From positions 1-37,992 of the forward strand of contig JADGQK010000022.1 of the NCBI GenBank assembly GCA_017881915.1: a stretch of DNA of 37,992 nucleotides, read 5' to 3'. Shown in pieces: positions 8,186-17,319 of the stretch; positions within the stretch are counted from its first letter, which is position 1, and each line of letters starts with the position of its first letter. A program made the translations under genes and the position numbers. Source of the DNA: Chloroflexota bacterium (GTDB lineage: Bacteria > Chloroflexota > Limnocylindria > Limnocylindrales > CSP1-4). The notes beneath the pieces were generated by a model. The model had not been told where the DNA came from. It saw only the letters and a list, made by a program, of their open reading frames with translations, and searched no databases.

Positions 8186-8887
8186 CTACAAGATTGCGGC
8201 CGAGGCGAAGCTGGCCATATCGGCGAACACGAAGTCCGGAGTCGCAACCGCCGCCGGCGTCGCCCCGGAGCCCGGCCGTCCGTGTCGGCGGTCGATCCAG
8301 ACGGTCGTCAGCCCGAGGCGCTGCGCCGGGACGTGATCGTGGTAGAGGCTCTGGGCGACATGGAGGTGGCCCGAACGCTGACCGCCGATCCGTTCGAAGG
8401 CCAGCTCGAAGTTGCGCGGGTTGGGCTTGTAGCTGCCGAGCTGCTCGGCCGTGATCACCCACTCGAACTGGACCCCGAGTCGCGCGTTCGAACGGGCGAA
8501 CAGGTCGGTGTCGCAGTTCGTGATCACGCCCAGGCGGAAGCGTCGGGCCAGCCGGGCGAGCGCTGCGGCCGAGTCCGGGAACGCCGGCCAGTCGCCGACC
8601 GACTCTGAGAAGCGCTGGGTCTCGGCCACACTCGGCTCACAGCCCAGGCCCGCGCACACACCCCGCAGCGACCGGGCGAGGACCTCGCGATAAGGCAGGT
8701 ATGCGCCGGCTTCGGCCGCCGCCTCGAACCGCGCGTACTGCTCGAGCAGAGCCTCGTCATCGGCCACCGCGCCGTGGCCATCCAGGACGCTCCGGAGCCC
8801 AGCCAGGATGCCGGTCTCCCAGTCGATCAGGGTGCCGTAGCAATCGAACGTGATGATCTCGAAGTCGGCCAGCGCGCGTGCTTTCAT
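8186..8887 (-). CDS. HAD-superfamily hydrolase, haloacid dehalogenase type II-like
   Basis: A 233-residue HAD hydrolase. Motif I is ITFDCYGTLIDWE with nucleophile Asp at about 15 (the cap-1 signature FDCYGTL is typical of L-2-haloacid dehalogenases and related phosphatases), motif II is in VITNCDTDL, the motif III Lys is in GSYKPNPRNFELA, and the motif IV region is the late FVFADM/ HVAQSLYHDH stretch. The substrate may be a 2-haloacid or a phosphate ester. The start ATG at 8887 overlaps the upstream oxidoreductase stop (ATGA), so the two form an operon. Confidence 0.85.
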   Translation of the reverse strand: MKARALADFEIITFDCYGTLIDWETGILAGLRSVLDGHGAVADDEALLEQYARFEAAAEAGAYLPYREVLARSLRGVCAGLGCEPSVAETQRFSESVGDWPAFPDSAAALARLARRFRLGVITNCDTDLFARSNARLGVQFEWVITAEQLGSYKPNPRNFELAFERIGGQRSGHLHVAQSLYHDHVPAQRLGLTTVWIDRRHGRPGSGATPAAVATPDFVFADMASFASAAIL

Positions 8888-10278
8888 CGGCCGTTCACGG
8901 CCGGTTGGTCGGTGGCTGCTGCCAGCAGCCTGGCCGCCTCGCTGAACAGTCCGTTGAAGATCCGCGAAGTCGATGGGAACGCGTGGATCGTCTCGGCCAG
9001 CACCTCGACCTTCACCCGGGCCTGGATCGCCAGGACGCATTCGTGCATGGCCGCGGAGGCATCGGGCGTGGCCAGAGCCGCGCCGATCAGCTCGTGGCTG
9101 GCCCGGTCGACCACGATCGTGACGTGGCCGAAGGCCGCCTCGACCGAGTAGCCCTTGGCCGTCTTCGGGAAGTCGGCAACCAGCTCGAATGCATCGTGGC
9201 CGGCGTCCCGGGCGCCCTCCAGGCTCAGGCCGACGAAGGCCAGCTCCGGATCCGTGTAGGTCGCCCGGGGCAGCGCCCGGTAGTCGGGCGTGACCGGATC
9301 GCCCAGCGCCATCCGGATCGCCCGCTCCCCCTGGTAGTGGGCCTGATGGGTGTGGAGCTCGGGACCGGCAGGATCGCCGATGAGGAAGACCCCGTCGGCG
9401 ATCTTCAGCCGGCCGTCGCGGGGCACGGCCCGCTGATCCGCCGGGTCGATCCCGATCGTATCCAGGCCGAGGTCGTCCAACGGAAACGTCCGGCCCACAG
9501 CGAGGAGGATCGCGTGGCCGCTCGCAGTCGAGCCGTCATCGAGGTCGATCACGTCGGGGTCGGCCGGCCGCGCTGCGGCGTGGGCCCGAATCGCACGGAC
9601 GCCCAGCCGGACCGTGACTCCGTCACGCTCCAACGCGTGCAGGGCAGCGTTGGCGTTGCGGGGATGGTCGGTCGGGATCAGCCGTGGTCCGGACTGGACG
9701 ACCATCGTGGGCACGCCGAAGCGGGCATAGACCTGAGCGAGCTCCACGCCGGTCGGACCGCCGCCCAGGACGAGCAGGCTGGCGGGCAGGTCCCGGGCGC
9801 CGGTGGCTTCTTTGTTCGTCCACGTCCGGACCTTCTCGATTCCTTCGATCGGTGGGATCTTGGTGGCCGACCCGACCGCGATGATCACGTTCCTGGCATC
9901 GAGCTCGTGGCGCTCGGCTTCGTGGCTGACCACGACCCTGCCCGGACCATCGAGGCGGCCGACGCCGCGGATCACGGTCGCCCCGGCGTTGCCCAGGTCG
10001 TGCACGTGGCCGCTGTCGTCGGGGTAGGGGATCCCCTCGCGGTTGATCATGTAGTCGCGTCGGGCCGCGGCCCGGCTCCAGGGGTAGTCCGCCCCGGCCG
10101 CGTGCCGATCGGCTGCATGGAGGAGCGACTTCGACGGAATGCAGCCCCAGAACGGGCAGGAACCGCCGAACAGGTCCCGGTCGATTACGGCCACGCTCGC
10201 CCCGCGGGATCGCGCCTCATAGGTCGCAGACTCGCCGGCCGGACCGGCGCCGATGATCACGAAGTCGAAACGGTGCAT
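8884..10278 (-). CDS. FAD/NAD(P)-dependent disulfide oxidoreductase (dihydrolipoamide dehydrogenase/mercuric reductase type)
   Basis: A 464-residue class I flavin disulfide reductase. FAD-binding GAGPAG at 10-15, redox-active GGSCPFWGCIPSKSLL with Cys41 and Cys46, a second Rossmann motif VLGGGPTGVELAQVYARFG, and a C-terminal dimerisation domain. The C-terminal active-site stretch reads HAFPSTSR around residue 432: the catalytic His is kept, but the position of the partner Glu of dihydrolipoamide dehydrogenase (HxxPxxxE) is Arg, so the substrate is probably not lipoamide. GAGGAG upstream supports ATG at 10278 over the longer frame to 10338. Coupled to the HAD gene. Confidence 0.88.
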   Translation of the reverse strand: MHRFDFVIIGAGPAGESATYEARSRGASVAVIDRDLFGGSCPFWGCIPSKSLLHAADRHAAGADYPWSRAAARRDYMINREGIPYPDDSGHVHDLGNAGATVIRGVGRLDGPGRVVVSHEAERHELDARNVIIAVGSATKIPPIEGIEKVRTWTNKEATGARDLPASLLVLGGGPTGVELAQVYARFGVPTMVVQSGPRLIPTDHPRNANAALHALERDGVTVRLGVRAIRAHAAARPADPDVIDLDDGSTASGHAILLAVGRTFPLDDLGLDTIGIDPADQRAVPRDGRLKIADGVFLIGDPAGPELHTHQAHYQGERAIRMALGDPVTPDYRALPRATYTDPELAFVGLSLEGARDAGHDAFELVADFPKTAKGYSVEAAFGHVTIVVDRASHELIGAALATPDASAAMHECVLAIQARVKVEVLAETIHAFPSTSRIFNGLFSEAARLLAAATDQPAVNGR

Positions 10279-10377
10279 CGGACTCCTCGCGGATTTGGCG
10301 AACCCCCGGATTGTGGCCGGGCGCCGCCGCCGGCGCACGGCCCCCGCGGTGCGGCCCCCCGGAGCGCCAGCGCGCGT

Positions 10378-10423
10378 CCTGTGTTCCGGACACAGGAACG
10401 CCCGGTCCGAATTGGACCGGGCG
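10378..10423 (-). terminator. two adjacent perfect hairpins downstream of the cold-shock gene
   Basis: CGCCCGGTCC (10399-10408) and GGACCGGGCG (10414-10423) form a perfect 10-bp stem with a 5-nt loop, 21 bp after the cold-shock stop on the minus strand. Directly beyond it CCTGTGT (10378-10384) pairs with ACACAGG (10390-10396). On the minus strand the first stem is followed by TTCCTGTGTTCC rather than a T-run. The location and stability support a terminator for the cold-shock gene. Confidence 0.6.
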
Positions 10424-10444
10424 CCTGGTCTGAGCCGGGAAGGC

Positions 10445-10648
10445 TCAGGCGGCCTGCACCTTGATCGCGCGCGGGCCCTTGGGGCCGGCTTCGACCTCGA
10501 AGGTCACGTGCTCGCCGCCGACCAGCTTGTCGAAGTCGATCGATCGGTCAAGCCCGTCGCGGTGGAAGAAGTAGTCCTTGCCATCGTCGGCGGTGATGAA
10601 ACCGAACCCACGATCGGAGACGACCTTCTTGACACTTCCGTTGGTCAT
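10445..10648 (-). CDS. cold-shock domain protein (CspA family)
   Basis: A 67-residue single OB-fold nucleic-acid chaperone. RNP1 is GFGFI at 14-18 and RNP2 is DYFFH at 25-29; the end reads GPKGPRAIKVQA as usual for CspA. The start ATG at 10648 lacks a good Shine-Dalgarno sequence: the nearest AGGA is 10-13 bases off the normal distance. A 7-bp stem (CTTCTCG/CGAGAAG, 10668-10674 with 10704-10710) lies in the leader, in keeping with the long structured leaders of csp genes, though this is only suggestive. Confidence 0.95.
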   Translation of the reverse strand: MTNGSVKKVVSDRGFGFITADDGKDYFFHRDGLDRSIDFDKLVGGEHVTFEVEAGPKGPRAIKVQAA

Positions 10649-10909
10649 TGTGGAGTAATCCTGTTCTCTTCTCGGCGTAGAGGGATGCGGCGCATGGCCG
10701 GCTCGAGAAGGAACCATCGACCTAGCGGAGGCTCCCCGGCAATCAGGGAGAAGCGCAATGATACCACGCTGATGCCAGCCGCCCCGCGAGCGTCCCGGCC
10801 GAGGGGCCAGCGTTCAGGACTTCGTCAGGAGCTGGGTCCACGATTAGCGCCTGGGCCGACCCCGATTCTGGCCCGTCACTCTCATCAGCCCGACATCGAA
10901 GGTGCGCAC

Positions 10910-12433
10910 ATGCGTCTCAAGATCCTCGCTGCGATCGGCCTGATCGTGGTCGGCGTGGCCGCCATCGGCATCGTGGTCGTGGGTCCCTCGTTCGGGTCGG
11001 GTTCGGCCGTCCAGTACATCACGGCCACGGCAGCCGTGACCAACGTCACCCAGAGCGCCGCGGCGACCGGGTCCCTCGCCGCGTCTGCCACGTACGGCCT
11101 CGCCTTCGGCAAGAACCCGGTGATCGCCGGCAGCAGCTCGTCCTCGTCGAGCGCTGCGTCAAACAACTCGTCGTCGACGTCGTGGCCGGTCAGCTCGGTC
11201 AGCGTCAAGGTCGGCGACAGCGTGACCAAGGGCCAGGTCCTGGCCGTGGCCGACAGCGCCAGCGCGACCCAGGCGCTGTCAGCGGCCCAGTCGAACCTGG
11301 CGATCGCCCAGGCGCGCCTGGCGAGCGACCAGGCCGGCCTCACTCCGATCAACAAGGCCATGGCCAAGCTCTCGATCACCCAGGCCCAGCAACAGCTGTC
11401 GAACGCCAGGGTCAGCCAATCCGACACCCGGTACCAGAACAACCTTTCCATCGCCAACGCGAACACGGCACTCAGCCAGGCCAAGGCCCAGCTCGCCGCC
11501 GACAAGGCCAGCGGGACGGCTACGACCCAGCAGCTCAGCCAGGACCAGGCGGCGGTGACCAACGCGGGCCAGCAGCTCACCCAGACGAAGGCCAAGGCGA
11601 CCCAGTCGAATAACCAGGCCGCCCAGGGCGTCGCCTCGGCCTCGCTCCAGGTCACGTCGGCCGAGCAGGGCTACCAGAGCAAGGTGGCAGCGGCGCCGAC
11701 CCTGACCCTCCTCACGGACAAGGCCTCGGTCGCCACTGCGCAGACCGCGGTCGCCTCAGCTCAGACCACGGTCAACCTCGCCCAGATCAGCGCCCCGTCC
11801 GACGGCACGATCACCCAGGTCTCGATCGTGCCCGGGATCGACGCACCTTCGGGTGACGCGATCGATATGGAGGCCGACCAGATGCAGGTCACGGCCAGCT
11901 TCGCCGAGACGAGCCTGCCCAGCCTCAAGGTGGGCCAGGCGGCATCCATCGCGATCACGGCAACGGCTGAGACCGCCACGGGCAAGCTGACCGAGATCAG
12001 CCCGGTCGCCTCCACCTCGGGCTCGTCGTCGGTCGTGACCTATGCGGTCGTGATCACCCTTGACTCAACCCCCGCCGATGTCAAGAGCGGCATGTCGGCG
12101 AGCGTCTCGATCACGACCGCCGAGGCTGACAACGTCATCGCCATCCCGGCGATCGCCCTGGTCGGCTCGAATGGCTCGTACAGCGTCCGGGTGATGGGCT
12201 CGGACGGGACGATCACCGACGTGCCGGTCACCGTTGGCCTGACCACGACCCAGTACGCCGCGATCACGAGCGGTCTCACCGCCGGTGACACGGTCGTCAC
12301 CGGGACATCCTCGCCGCGGACCTCGACCGCGAGCACGACCACCAACGCCGGCAGCCTGACCGGTGGTTTCGGTGGTGGTTTCGGTGGTGGGTTTGGTGGT
12401 GGCGGCGGTGGCCGCAACGGCGGCCAGCCATGA
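10910..12433 (+). CDS. periplasmic-adaptor (HlyD/MacA-like) subunit of an ABC exporter
   Basis: A 507-residue membrane-fusion-type protein. Residues 6-27 are an N-terminal anchor, VSSVSVKVGDSVTKGQVLA (about 98-116) is the first biotinyl-lipoyl half, residues about 125-265 are an Ala/Gln-rich coiled-coil hairpin, and AQISAPSDGTITQVSIVPG is the second lipoyl half, followed by a beta-barrel and membrane-proximal domain. A Ser-rich insert (about 75-95) and a GGFGGGFGGGFGGG tail are unusual. ATG at 10910 was chosen because the anchor begins there. Its stop overlaps the ATPase start (ATGA). In a monoderm the adaptor would act at the outer face of the membrane. Confidence 0.87.
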   Translation: MRLKILAAIGLIVVGVAAIGIVVVGPSFGSGSAVQYITATAAVTNVTQSAAATGSLAASATYGLAFGKNPVIAGSSSSSSSAASNNSSSTSWPVSSVSVKVGDSVTKGQVLAVADSASATQALSAAQSNLAIAQARLASDQAGLTPINKAMAKLSITQAQQQLSNARVSQSDTRYQNNLSIANANTALSQAKAQLAADKASGTATTQQLSQDQAAVTNAGQQLTQTKAKATQSNNQAAQGVASASLQVTSAEQGYQSKVAAAPTLTLLTDKASVATAQTAVASAQTTVNLAQISAPSDGTITQVSIVPGIDAPSGDAIDMEADQMQVTASFAETSLPSLKVGQAASIAITATAETATGKLTEISPVASTSGSSSVVTYAVVITLDSTPADVKSGMSASVSITTAEADNVIAIPAIALVGSNGSYSVRVMGSDGTITDVPVTVGLTTTQYAAITSGLTAGDTVVTGTSSPRTSTASTTTNAGSLTGGFGGGFGGGFGGGGGGRNGGQP

Positions 12434-13104
12434 GCACGCCGTTGATTGAACTCCAGAACGTCAGCCGGATCTACGATCTCGGCCACATCCAGGTGGCGGC
12501 CCTCCAGGGCGTCGACCTGGACGTCCAGGAAGGCGAGTTCCTCGCGATCGTCGGTCCGTCGGGTTCAGGCAAGTCGACCCTGATGAACATCGTCGGCTGC
12601 CTCGACCGGCCGACCGCCGGCACGTACACGCTCAACGGCACACCCGTCGCCGAACTCGATGACGACGGCCTGGCCCGGTTGCGCAGCCGAACGATCGGCT
12701 TCGTCTTCCAGAACTACAACCTCCTGCCGCGCACCTCGGCGCTCGAGAACGTCGCCACGCCGCTCCTCTATCAGGGCGTGTCGCGCAAGGACCGCCTGGC
12801 CCGGGCGGGAGCCGCCCTCGAGCGCCTCGGCCTTGGTGACCGCGTCAATCACGTGCCGACCGAGCTGTCCGGCGGCCAGCAGCAGCGGGTGGCGATCGCC
12901 CGGGCCCTCGTCACCGAACCGGCGTTGCTCCTGGCCGATGAGCCGACCGGGAACCTCGACAGCAGCTCGGGGGCCGACGTGATAACCCTCCTCCACGAGC
13001 TGAACGCGGCGGGCCGGACGATCGTGATGATCACGCACGATGTCGACGTGGCCCGGGTGGCCAGCCGCCAGGTCCACGTCCGCGATGGGCGACTCATCGC
13101 ATGA
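12430..13104 (+). CDS. ABC transporter ATP-binding protein, MacB/LolD type
   Basis: A 224-residue nucleotide-binding subunit. Walker [10 protein letters not shown] at 42-50, Q-loop in [10 protein letters not shown], signature LSGGQQQR at 146-153, Walker B LLLADE at 166-171 with DEPTGNLDS, and H-loop His203. [16 protein letters not shown] is typical of MacB-type ATPases. Overlaps both neighbours by ATGA (12430 and 13101), so adaptor, ATPase and permease are made as a unit. Confidence 0.96.
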   Translation: MSTPLIELQNVSRIYDLGHIQVAALQGVDLDVQEGEFLAIVGPSGSGKSTLMNIVGCLDRPTAGTYTLNGTPVAELDDDGLARLRSRTIGFVFQNYNLLPRTSALENVATPLLYQGVSRKDRLARAGAALERLGLGDRVNHVPTELSGGQQQRVAIARALVTEPALLLADEPTGNLDSSSGADVITLLHELNAAGRTIVMITHDVDVARVASRQVHVRDGRLIA

Positions 13105-14312
13105 AGGCAATGGAACTCGTCCGCCTGGCGTTGTCGCGGCTCGGCTCATCCCGCCTGCGGGCCGCCCTGACGATGCTCGGCGTGATCATCGGGGTCGCCT
13201 CGGTCGTCTCCCTCGTGGCTGTCGGCCAGGGTGCGACGAGCGGGATCACCAAGCAGCTCCAGGGCCTGGGCACGAACCTGCTGACGGTCAACCCGGGGGC
13301 GACGACGACCGGCTTCACCCGCGGCGCGGCCGGCTCGGCGAGCACGCTGACCATCGCCGATGCCCAGGCGATCGGTGGCCTGGATGGCGTTGCCGCCGTC
13401 GAGCCTGAGACCTCGACCAGCCAGTTCGTCGTCGCCGGGACGCAGAATACAACGACCACGATCGTCGGTACGACCGGCGCCTACACGACGGTCCGCAACT
13501 TCAACGTGTGGCAGGGCTCGACGCTCAACGGTGCCGCGGTCGACGCGACGCTCAACGAGGCGGTTCTGGGCGCCACGACCGCCGACGACCTGGGCCTCGG
13601 AGCCAGCTCGATCGGGAGCACGATCAAGATCGGCGGTCTGCCCTTCCGCGTCGTCGGGATCCTGCAGGCCAAGGGCAGCACCGGCCCGACCAGCCAGGAC
13701 GACCAGATCCTCGTGCCGTACACCACGGTCGAGGATCACTTCGTGCCCGGGAAGACGGTGCGCTCGATCGGAATCAGCGTCGCCTCGGCCGGCCAGATCG
13801 ACACGGTCAAGGGTGAGATCACAACGTTGCTCGAGACCCGCCATGGGATTGCCGCCGGCGGGACCAACGACTTCACGATCGCCGACCAGAGCCAGCTGCT
13901 CACCACGGTCAGCTCGGTCAGCGACCTGCTGACCGTCCTCCTGGCGGGGATCGCCTCGATCTCGCTCCTAGTCGGCGGGATCGGGATCATGAACATCATG
14001 CTCGTCTCCGTTCGCGAACGGACCCGCGAGATTGGCATCCGCAAGGCGATCGGCGCCCGCGGCCGGGACATCCTGGCCCAGTTCCTCGTGGAGGCGCTGG
14101 TCCTTTCCCTGCTCGGCGGCCTGATCGGAATCGCGATCGGGGTCGGCGCCTCGTATTTGATCGGCCAGCTCGCTGGTTGGGGCTTCGTGTTCAATCCGAT
14201 CACCCCGCTCGTCGCCGTCCTCTTCAGCCTCCTGGTCGGGATCGTCTTCGGCGTCTGGCCGGCCCGCCAGGCGGCCCGCCTCGATCCGATCGTCGCCCTC
14301 CGTTACGAATGA
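13101..14312 (+). CDS. ABC transporter permease, MacB/FtsX type
   Basis: A 403-residue permease: one N-terminal TM (about 20-40, [17 protein letters not shown]), a large extracytoplasmic MacB-PCD domain (about 45-265), and three C-terminal TMs within the FtsX domain (about 275-395). [20 protein letters not shown] and [20 protein letters not shown] are the diagnostic cytoplasmic loop. With the adaptor and ATPase it forms a mechanotransmission-type exporter for peptides or drugs; the substrate is not evident. Confidence 0.95.
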   Translation: MKAMELVRLALSRLGSSRLRAALTMLGVIIGVASVVSLVAVGQGATSGITKQLQGLGTNLLTVNPGATTTGFTRGAAGSASTLTIADAQAIGGLDGVAAVEPETSTSQFVVAGTQNTTTTIVGTTGAYTTVRNFNVWQGSTLNGAAVDATLNEAVLGATTADDLGLGASSIGSTIKIGGLPFRVVGILQAKGSTGPTSQDDQILVPYTTVEDHFVPGKTVRSIGISVASAGQIDTVKGEITTLLETRHGIAAGGTNDFTIADQSQLLTTVSSVSDLLTVLLAGIASISLLVGGIGIMNIMLVSVRERTREIGIRKAIGARGRDILAQFLVEALVLSLLGGLIGIAIGVGASYLIGQLAGWGFVFNPITPLVAVLFSLLVGIVFGVWPARQAARLDPIVALRYE

Positions 14313-14370
14313 CCTCTTCCGTTTCCAGCCGCAACGGCCGACCAACCCACGCTCGAAAGGAGTCCCCTCG

Positions 14371-15024
14371 ATGACCATTGATAATCCCACGCCCGGCTCG
14401 ACCCCGCCGCCAACCTGGACCTCGGATCCGGCTGCAGATCTGGCCACGCCTCCGGCGGCAGCTCCGCCGGCTCAGCCGGTCACCTCGTTCGCGGCGACCC
14501 CACTGGTCGCCAAGACGACCGCGAAGAACCGGGCGTCGACCGGGACCGCCCTGCTGCTCGTCGGCGCGCTCGTCGCGATCGGCGGCGTTGCCTTTGCCGT
14601 CGGCCGGGTCACGGCTCCGGCCGCGACGACCACGGCTGGAGGCATCGGGGCCGGCCGGGGCACGGGGACGGGTGAGGGCGGCACCGGGTTCGGTGGCGCC
14701 GGTGGGTTCGGTGCTGCCGGCCGGAATGGCGGCGCTGCCAACGTCAGCGGCACCGTCGTCTCGGTCAGTGCCACCTCCATCCAGATCAAGCTGGCGACCG
14801 GCAACACCGTGACCCTCAACCTGGCCAGCACCGTGACCTATCGGGATGCGACCACCGGCTCCGCTGCCGATGTCACGCCCGGCGCGACGGTCGAGGTGGG
14901 CCTGGCCTTCGCGGGCGGAGGCACGGGCCCTACGGCCAGTGGCAACCCTCGGCCGAGCGGTGGCTTCGGTGGGGCGGGCCTCGGCAATACCAGCGTCGGG
15001 ACGATCACCGTCATCAAGCCGTAG
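14371..15024 (+). CDS. membrane-anchored Gly-rich protein with DUF5666-like C-terminal domain
   Basis: A 217-residue protein: a Pro/Ala/Thr-rich N-terminus of about 55 residues, one TM segment (about 58-79, GTALLLVGALVAIGGVAFAVG), a Gly-rich linker (GTGEGGTGFGGAGGFGAAG), then a small beta domain (VSGTVVSVSATSIQIKLATG, VTPGATVEVGLAFAG) resembling DUF5666. AAAGGAG precedes the ATG at 14371. It lies between the exporter permease and the response regulator, on the same strand, and may be an accessory or sensor-input part of that system; its role is inferred from position only. Confidence 0.7.
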   Translation: MTIDNPTPGSTPPPTWTSDPAADLATPPAAAPPAQPVTSFAATPLVAKTTAKNRASTGTALLLVGALVAIGGVAFAVGRVTAPAATTTAGGIGAGRGTGTGEGGTGFGGAGGFGAAGRNGGAANVSGTVVSVSATSIQIKLATGNTVTLNLASTVTYRDATTGSAADVTPGATVEVGLAFAGGGTGPTASGNPRPSGGFGGAGLGNTSVGTITVIKP

Positions 15025-15039
15025 CCGCATAGTTCCGCC

Positions 15040-15714
15040 ATGCACATCCTTGTCGTCGAGGACGACCCGCGGTTGGGCCGCCTGCTCCGGCGCCTGCTCG
15101 GTGACGATCGCCACGTCGTCGAGCTGGTGCCGGATGCCCGGGAGGCGACCGAGCTGCTCGAGTCCGACGCGGCCCTCGACGCGGTGATCCTCGATCTCGG
15201 GTTGCCCGACCGATCGGGCCTCGACGTCCTGCGCGACCTGCGCCGGGGCGGTTCGGACCTGCCCGTGATGATCCTCACTGCTCGCGACGCGATCGAAGAC
15301 CGGGTCCGCGGCCTGGATGCCGGCGCCGACGACTACATGGTCAAGCCGTTTGCCTACGAGGAGCTCGCCGCCCGCCTGCGAGCCCTCGCCCGGCGGGCCG
15401 ATCGATCGCCGTCGGGACCGAACCTGGTCAACGGGCCGATCATCCTGGACGAGGCAGATCGCGCGGTCAGCGTCGCCGGCTCGCCGATTGCCCTGAGCCC
15501 CCGTGAGTTCGCCCTACTCGAATGCTTCCTGCGCAATCCGGGCCGGCTGCTCACCCGGGACAACCTGCTCGACGCAGCCTGGCCGTACGGCCTGGCGGTC
15601 ACCCCCAACACGGTCGAGGCCTACGTCCACCGTCTCCGTGAGAAGCTCGGCGCGACGGCCGGGAGGCTGATCCGGACCGAACGCGGCGTCGGCTACCGAA
15701 TGGTCGCCGGATGA
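15040..15714 (+). CDS. OmpR/PhoB-family response regulator
   Basis: A 224-residue two-domain regulator. The receiver has Asp8 and Asp9, phosphoacceptor Asp52 (DLGLPD), Thr80 and Lys102 (YMVKPF). The C-terminal winged helix (about 127-222) shows SPREFALLECFLRNPGRLLTR and NTVEAYVHRLREKLG, ending in RTERGVGYRMV. Its gene starts 15 bp after the anchored protein and overlaps the kinase start (ATGA at 15711). It most likely controls the exporter genes just upstream. Confidence 0.96.
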   Translation: MHILVVEDDPRLGRLLRRLLGDDRHVVELVPDAREATELLESDAALDAVILDLGLPDRSGLDVLRDLRRGGSDLPVMILTARDAIEDRVRGLDAGADDYMVKPFAYEELAARLRALARRADRSPSGPNLVNGPIILDEADRAVSVAGSPIALSPREFALLECFLRNPGRLLTRDNLLDAAWPYGLAVTPNTVEAYVHRLREKLGATAGRLIRTERGVGYRMVAG

Positions 15715-17006
15715 GTTCCGGCGGGCCGAACGGGGCGGTCGGCGACGCCCGGCTGCTGCGGCGGACCTGGCGCCGGTTGATCCTGTGGAGCGGCGGGATC
15801 ACTCTGGCGATCCTGGTTGTCCTGGGCGCCGCAATCTACCTCGCGGTTGATCGATCCCTGTCCGATAGCATCGATCAGCGCCTGCGTGACCGGGCCGGCC
15901 AGATCGCCGACTTCATCGGCCGGGCGCCCGGCCAGCCGGCCAGCCTTGGACCGCAGCTCCAGACTGGAATCGTCTTCGGCGGCCCGTCGTCAGGGACGCT
16001 CGCTCTCGTGATCGGGCCAGCCAACGAGTCGGTTGGACCCCAGAACTCGCGCTACGACGGCCTGCCCGACATGGACGCAGTCGCGGCCGCCCGGGCCGGC
16101 TCGATCGATGTTCGCCAGATGGCGATCGAGGGCACCCCGATTCAACTCGTGAGCGAACCGGTCGTCCGCAGCGGCCAGACCTACGTCATCCAGGTGATCG
16201 CCGACCGGACGGCCGAAGCGCGGGCCCTGCAGCTCCTGCTGGTCGTCCTGATCATCGGTGGAGTCGCCGCGCTCGGCCTGTCCATCGGGGGTGGGGCGGT
16301 CTACGCGCGCCGGGCGCTCGTCCCGATCCGCGACTCGCTCCGGCGCCAGCGCGAGTTCGCCGCCGACGCCAGCCACGAATTGCGCACGCCGCTCGCTGTC
16401 GTCCGTGGGAGCGTCGAACATCTCCTGCGGCACCCCGCCTCGACCATTGCCGATCAGCACGAGACGCTCGACGACATGAAGGCCGAGACGGACCACCTGA
16501 CTGAGCTCGTCGACGCGCTGCTCCTGCTCGCCCGGGCCGACTCCGGGACGATCGAGCTCGATCGACAGCCGCTTGACCTGGCCGACGTCACGACGACCGC
16601 GCTCGAGCCGCTGACCGGGATAGCTGCCGAGACCGGGGTCACGCTTCAGCTCGATGCCCGGCCAACCCCGGCGGTCGGGGACGCGTTGCGCATCCGCCAG
16701 CTGGTCACGATCCTGGTCGACAACGCAATCCGGCACAGCCCACCTGGAGGCACCGTATCGGTTCGGACCGAACCATCGGGCGACCGAGCGCTGGTCTCGG
16801 TCAGTGACCAGGGACCCGGCATCCGGCCTGAGGATCTGCCCCGGGTCTTCGAGCGGTTCTGGCGGGCCCCCGAGGCCCCGAGCGGCGGGGCAGGCCTGGG
16901 CCTGTCGATCGCCCGCTGGATCGTCGAACGCCACGGCGGCACGATCGAGGCAAGCTCACCAGCCGGCGGCGGCGCCCGGTTCGAGGTCAGCCTGCCCGTC
17001 CAGTGA
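15711..17006 (+). CDS. sensor histidine kinase
   Basis: A 431-residue membrane kinase. TM1 at about 23-45, an extracytoplasmic sensor of about 125 residues, TM2 at about 173-197, HAMP-like linker, HisKA box with phospho-accepting His222 (ASHELRTPLAVV), N-box Asn338 (LVDNAIRHSPPGG), G1 VSDQGPGIR and G2 GGAGLGLSIARWIVERHGG. The C-terminal ATPase domain is complete. Translationally coupled to the response regulator. The sensor domain is not of a type I recognise. Confidence 0.95.
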   Translation: MSSGGPNGAVGDARLLRRTWRRLILWSGGITLAILVVLGAAIYLAVDRSLSDSIDQRLRDRAGQIADFIGRAPGQPASLGPQLQTGIVFGGPSSGTLALVIGPANESVGPQNSRYDGLPDMDAVAAARAGSIDVRQMAIEGTPIQLVSEPVVRSGQTYVIQVIADRTAEARALQLLLVVLIIGGVAALGLSIGGGAVYARRALVPIRDSLRRQREFAADASHELRTPLAVVRGSVEHLLRHPASTIADQHETLDDMKAETDHLTELVDALLLLARADSGTIELDRQPLDLADVTTTALEPLTGIAAETGVTLQLDARPTPAVGDALRIRQLVTILVDNAIRHSPPGGTVSVRTEPSGDRALVSVSDQGPGIRPEDLPRVFERFWRAPEAPSGGAGLGLSIARWIVERHGGTIEASSPAGGGARFEVSLPVQ

Positions 17007-17026
17007 GGTTCGATCGCGACGCCGGG

Positions 17027-17079
17027 CCGGGTGTCCGGTGGTGGACCGGGTGTCCGGTGGTGGGCCGGGTGCCCGTGGG
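17027..17079. repeat. 19-bp tandem repeat, 2.8 copies
   Basis: Two near-identical copies of CCGGGTGTCCGGTGGTGGN (17027-17045 and 17046-17064, differing only in the last base) are followed by a degenerate partial third copy to 17079. It begins 20 bp after the kinase stop and ends just upstream of a TTGACA box. Confidence 0.75.
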
Positions 17080-17093
17080 CCGGACTCGCGTTC

Positions 17094-17123
17094 TTGACAT
17101 ATTCAGCCAGCAGCCGCGCTATG
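17094..17123 (+). promoter_or_regulatory. candidate promoter upstream of the cupredoxin remnant and efeO-like gene
   Basis: A perfect -35 TTGACA (17094-17099) is followed after 18 nt by GCTATG (17118-17123); a shift of two gives TATGGT at a 20-nt spacing. This is the best -35 match near a gene in the window, but the -10 is weak. Confidence 0.4.
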
Positions 17124-17319
17124 GTCGTTTGAAGGTCGAATCGACCCGGCATTCGGCCGTCGTCGGCTGACCCCGAGCACGAGCCGAGCTCGCCGGCACT
17201 GCGCCGACCAGCCAGCCCGCCTCGGCCCGACCATAAGGCGGCTGGTGGCGGAATATGTCACGAACTCGAGGCTGCCGTGGAGTGACCCGGGGCGCGCCAT
17301 GCGGTTCGTCTGCAGCGCA

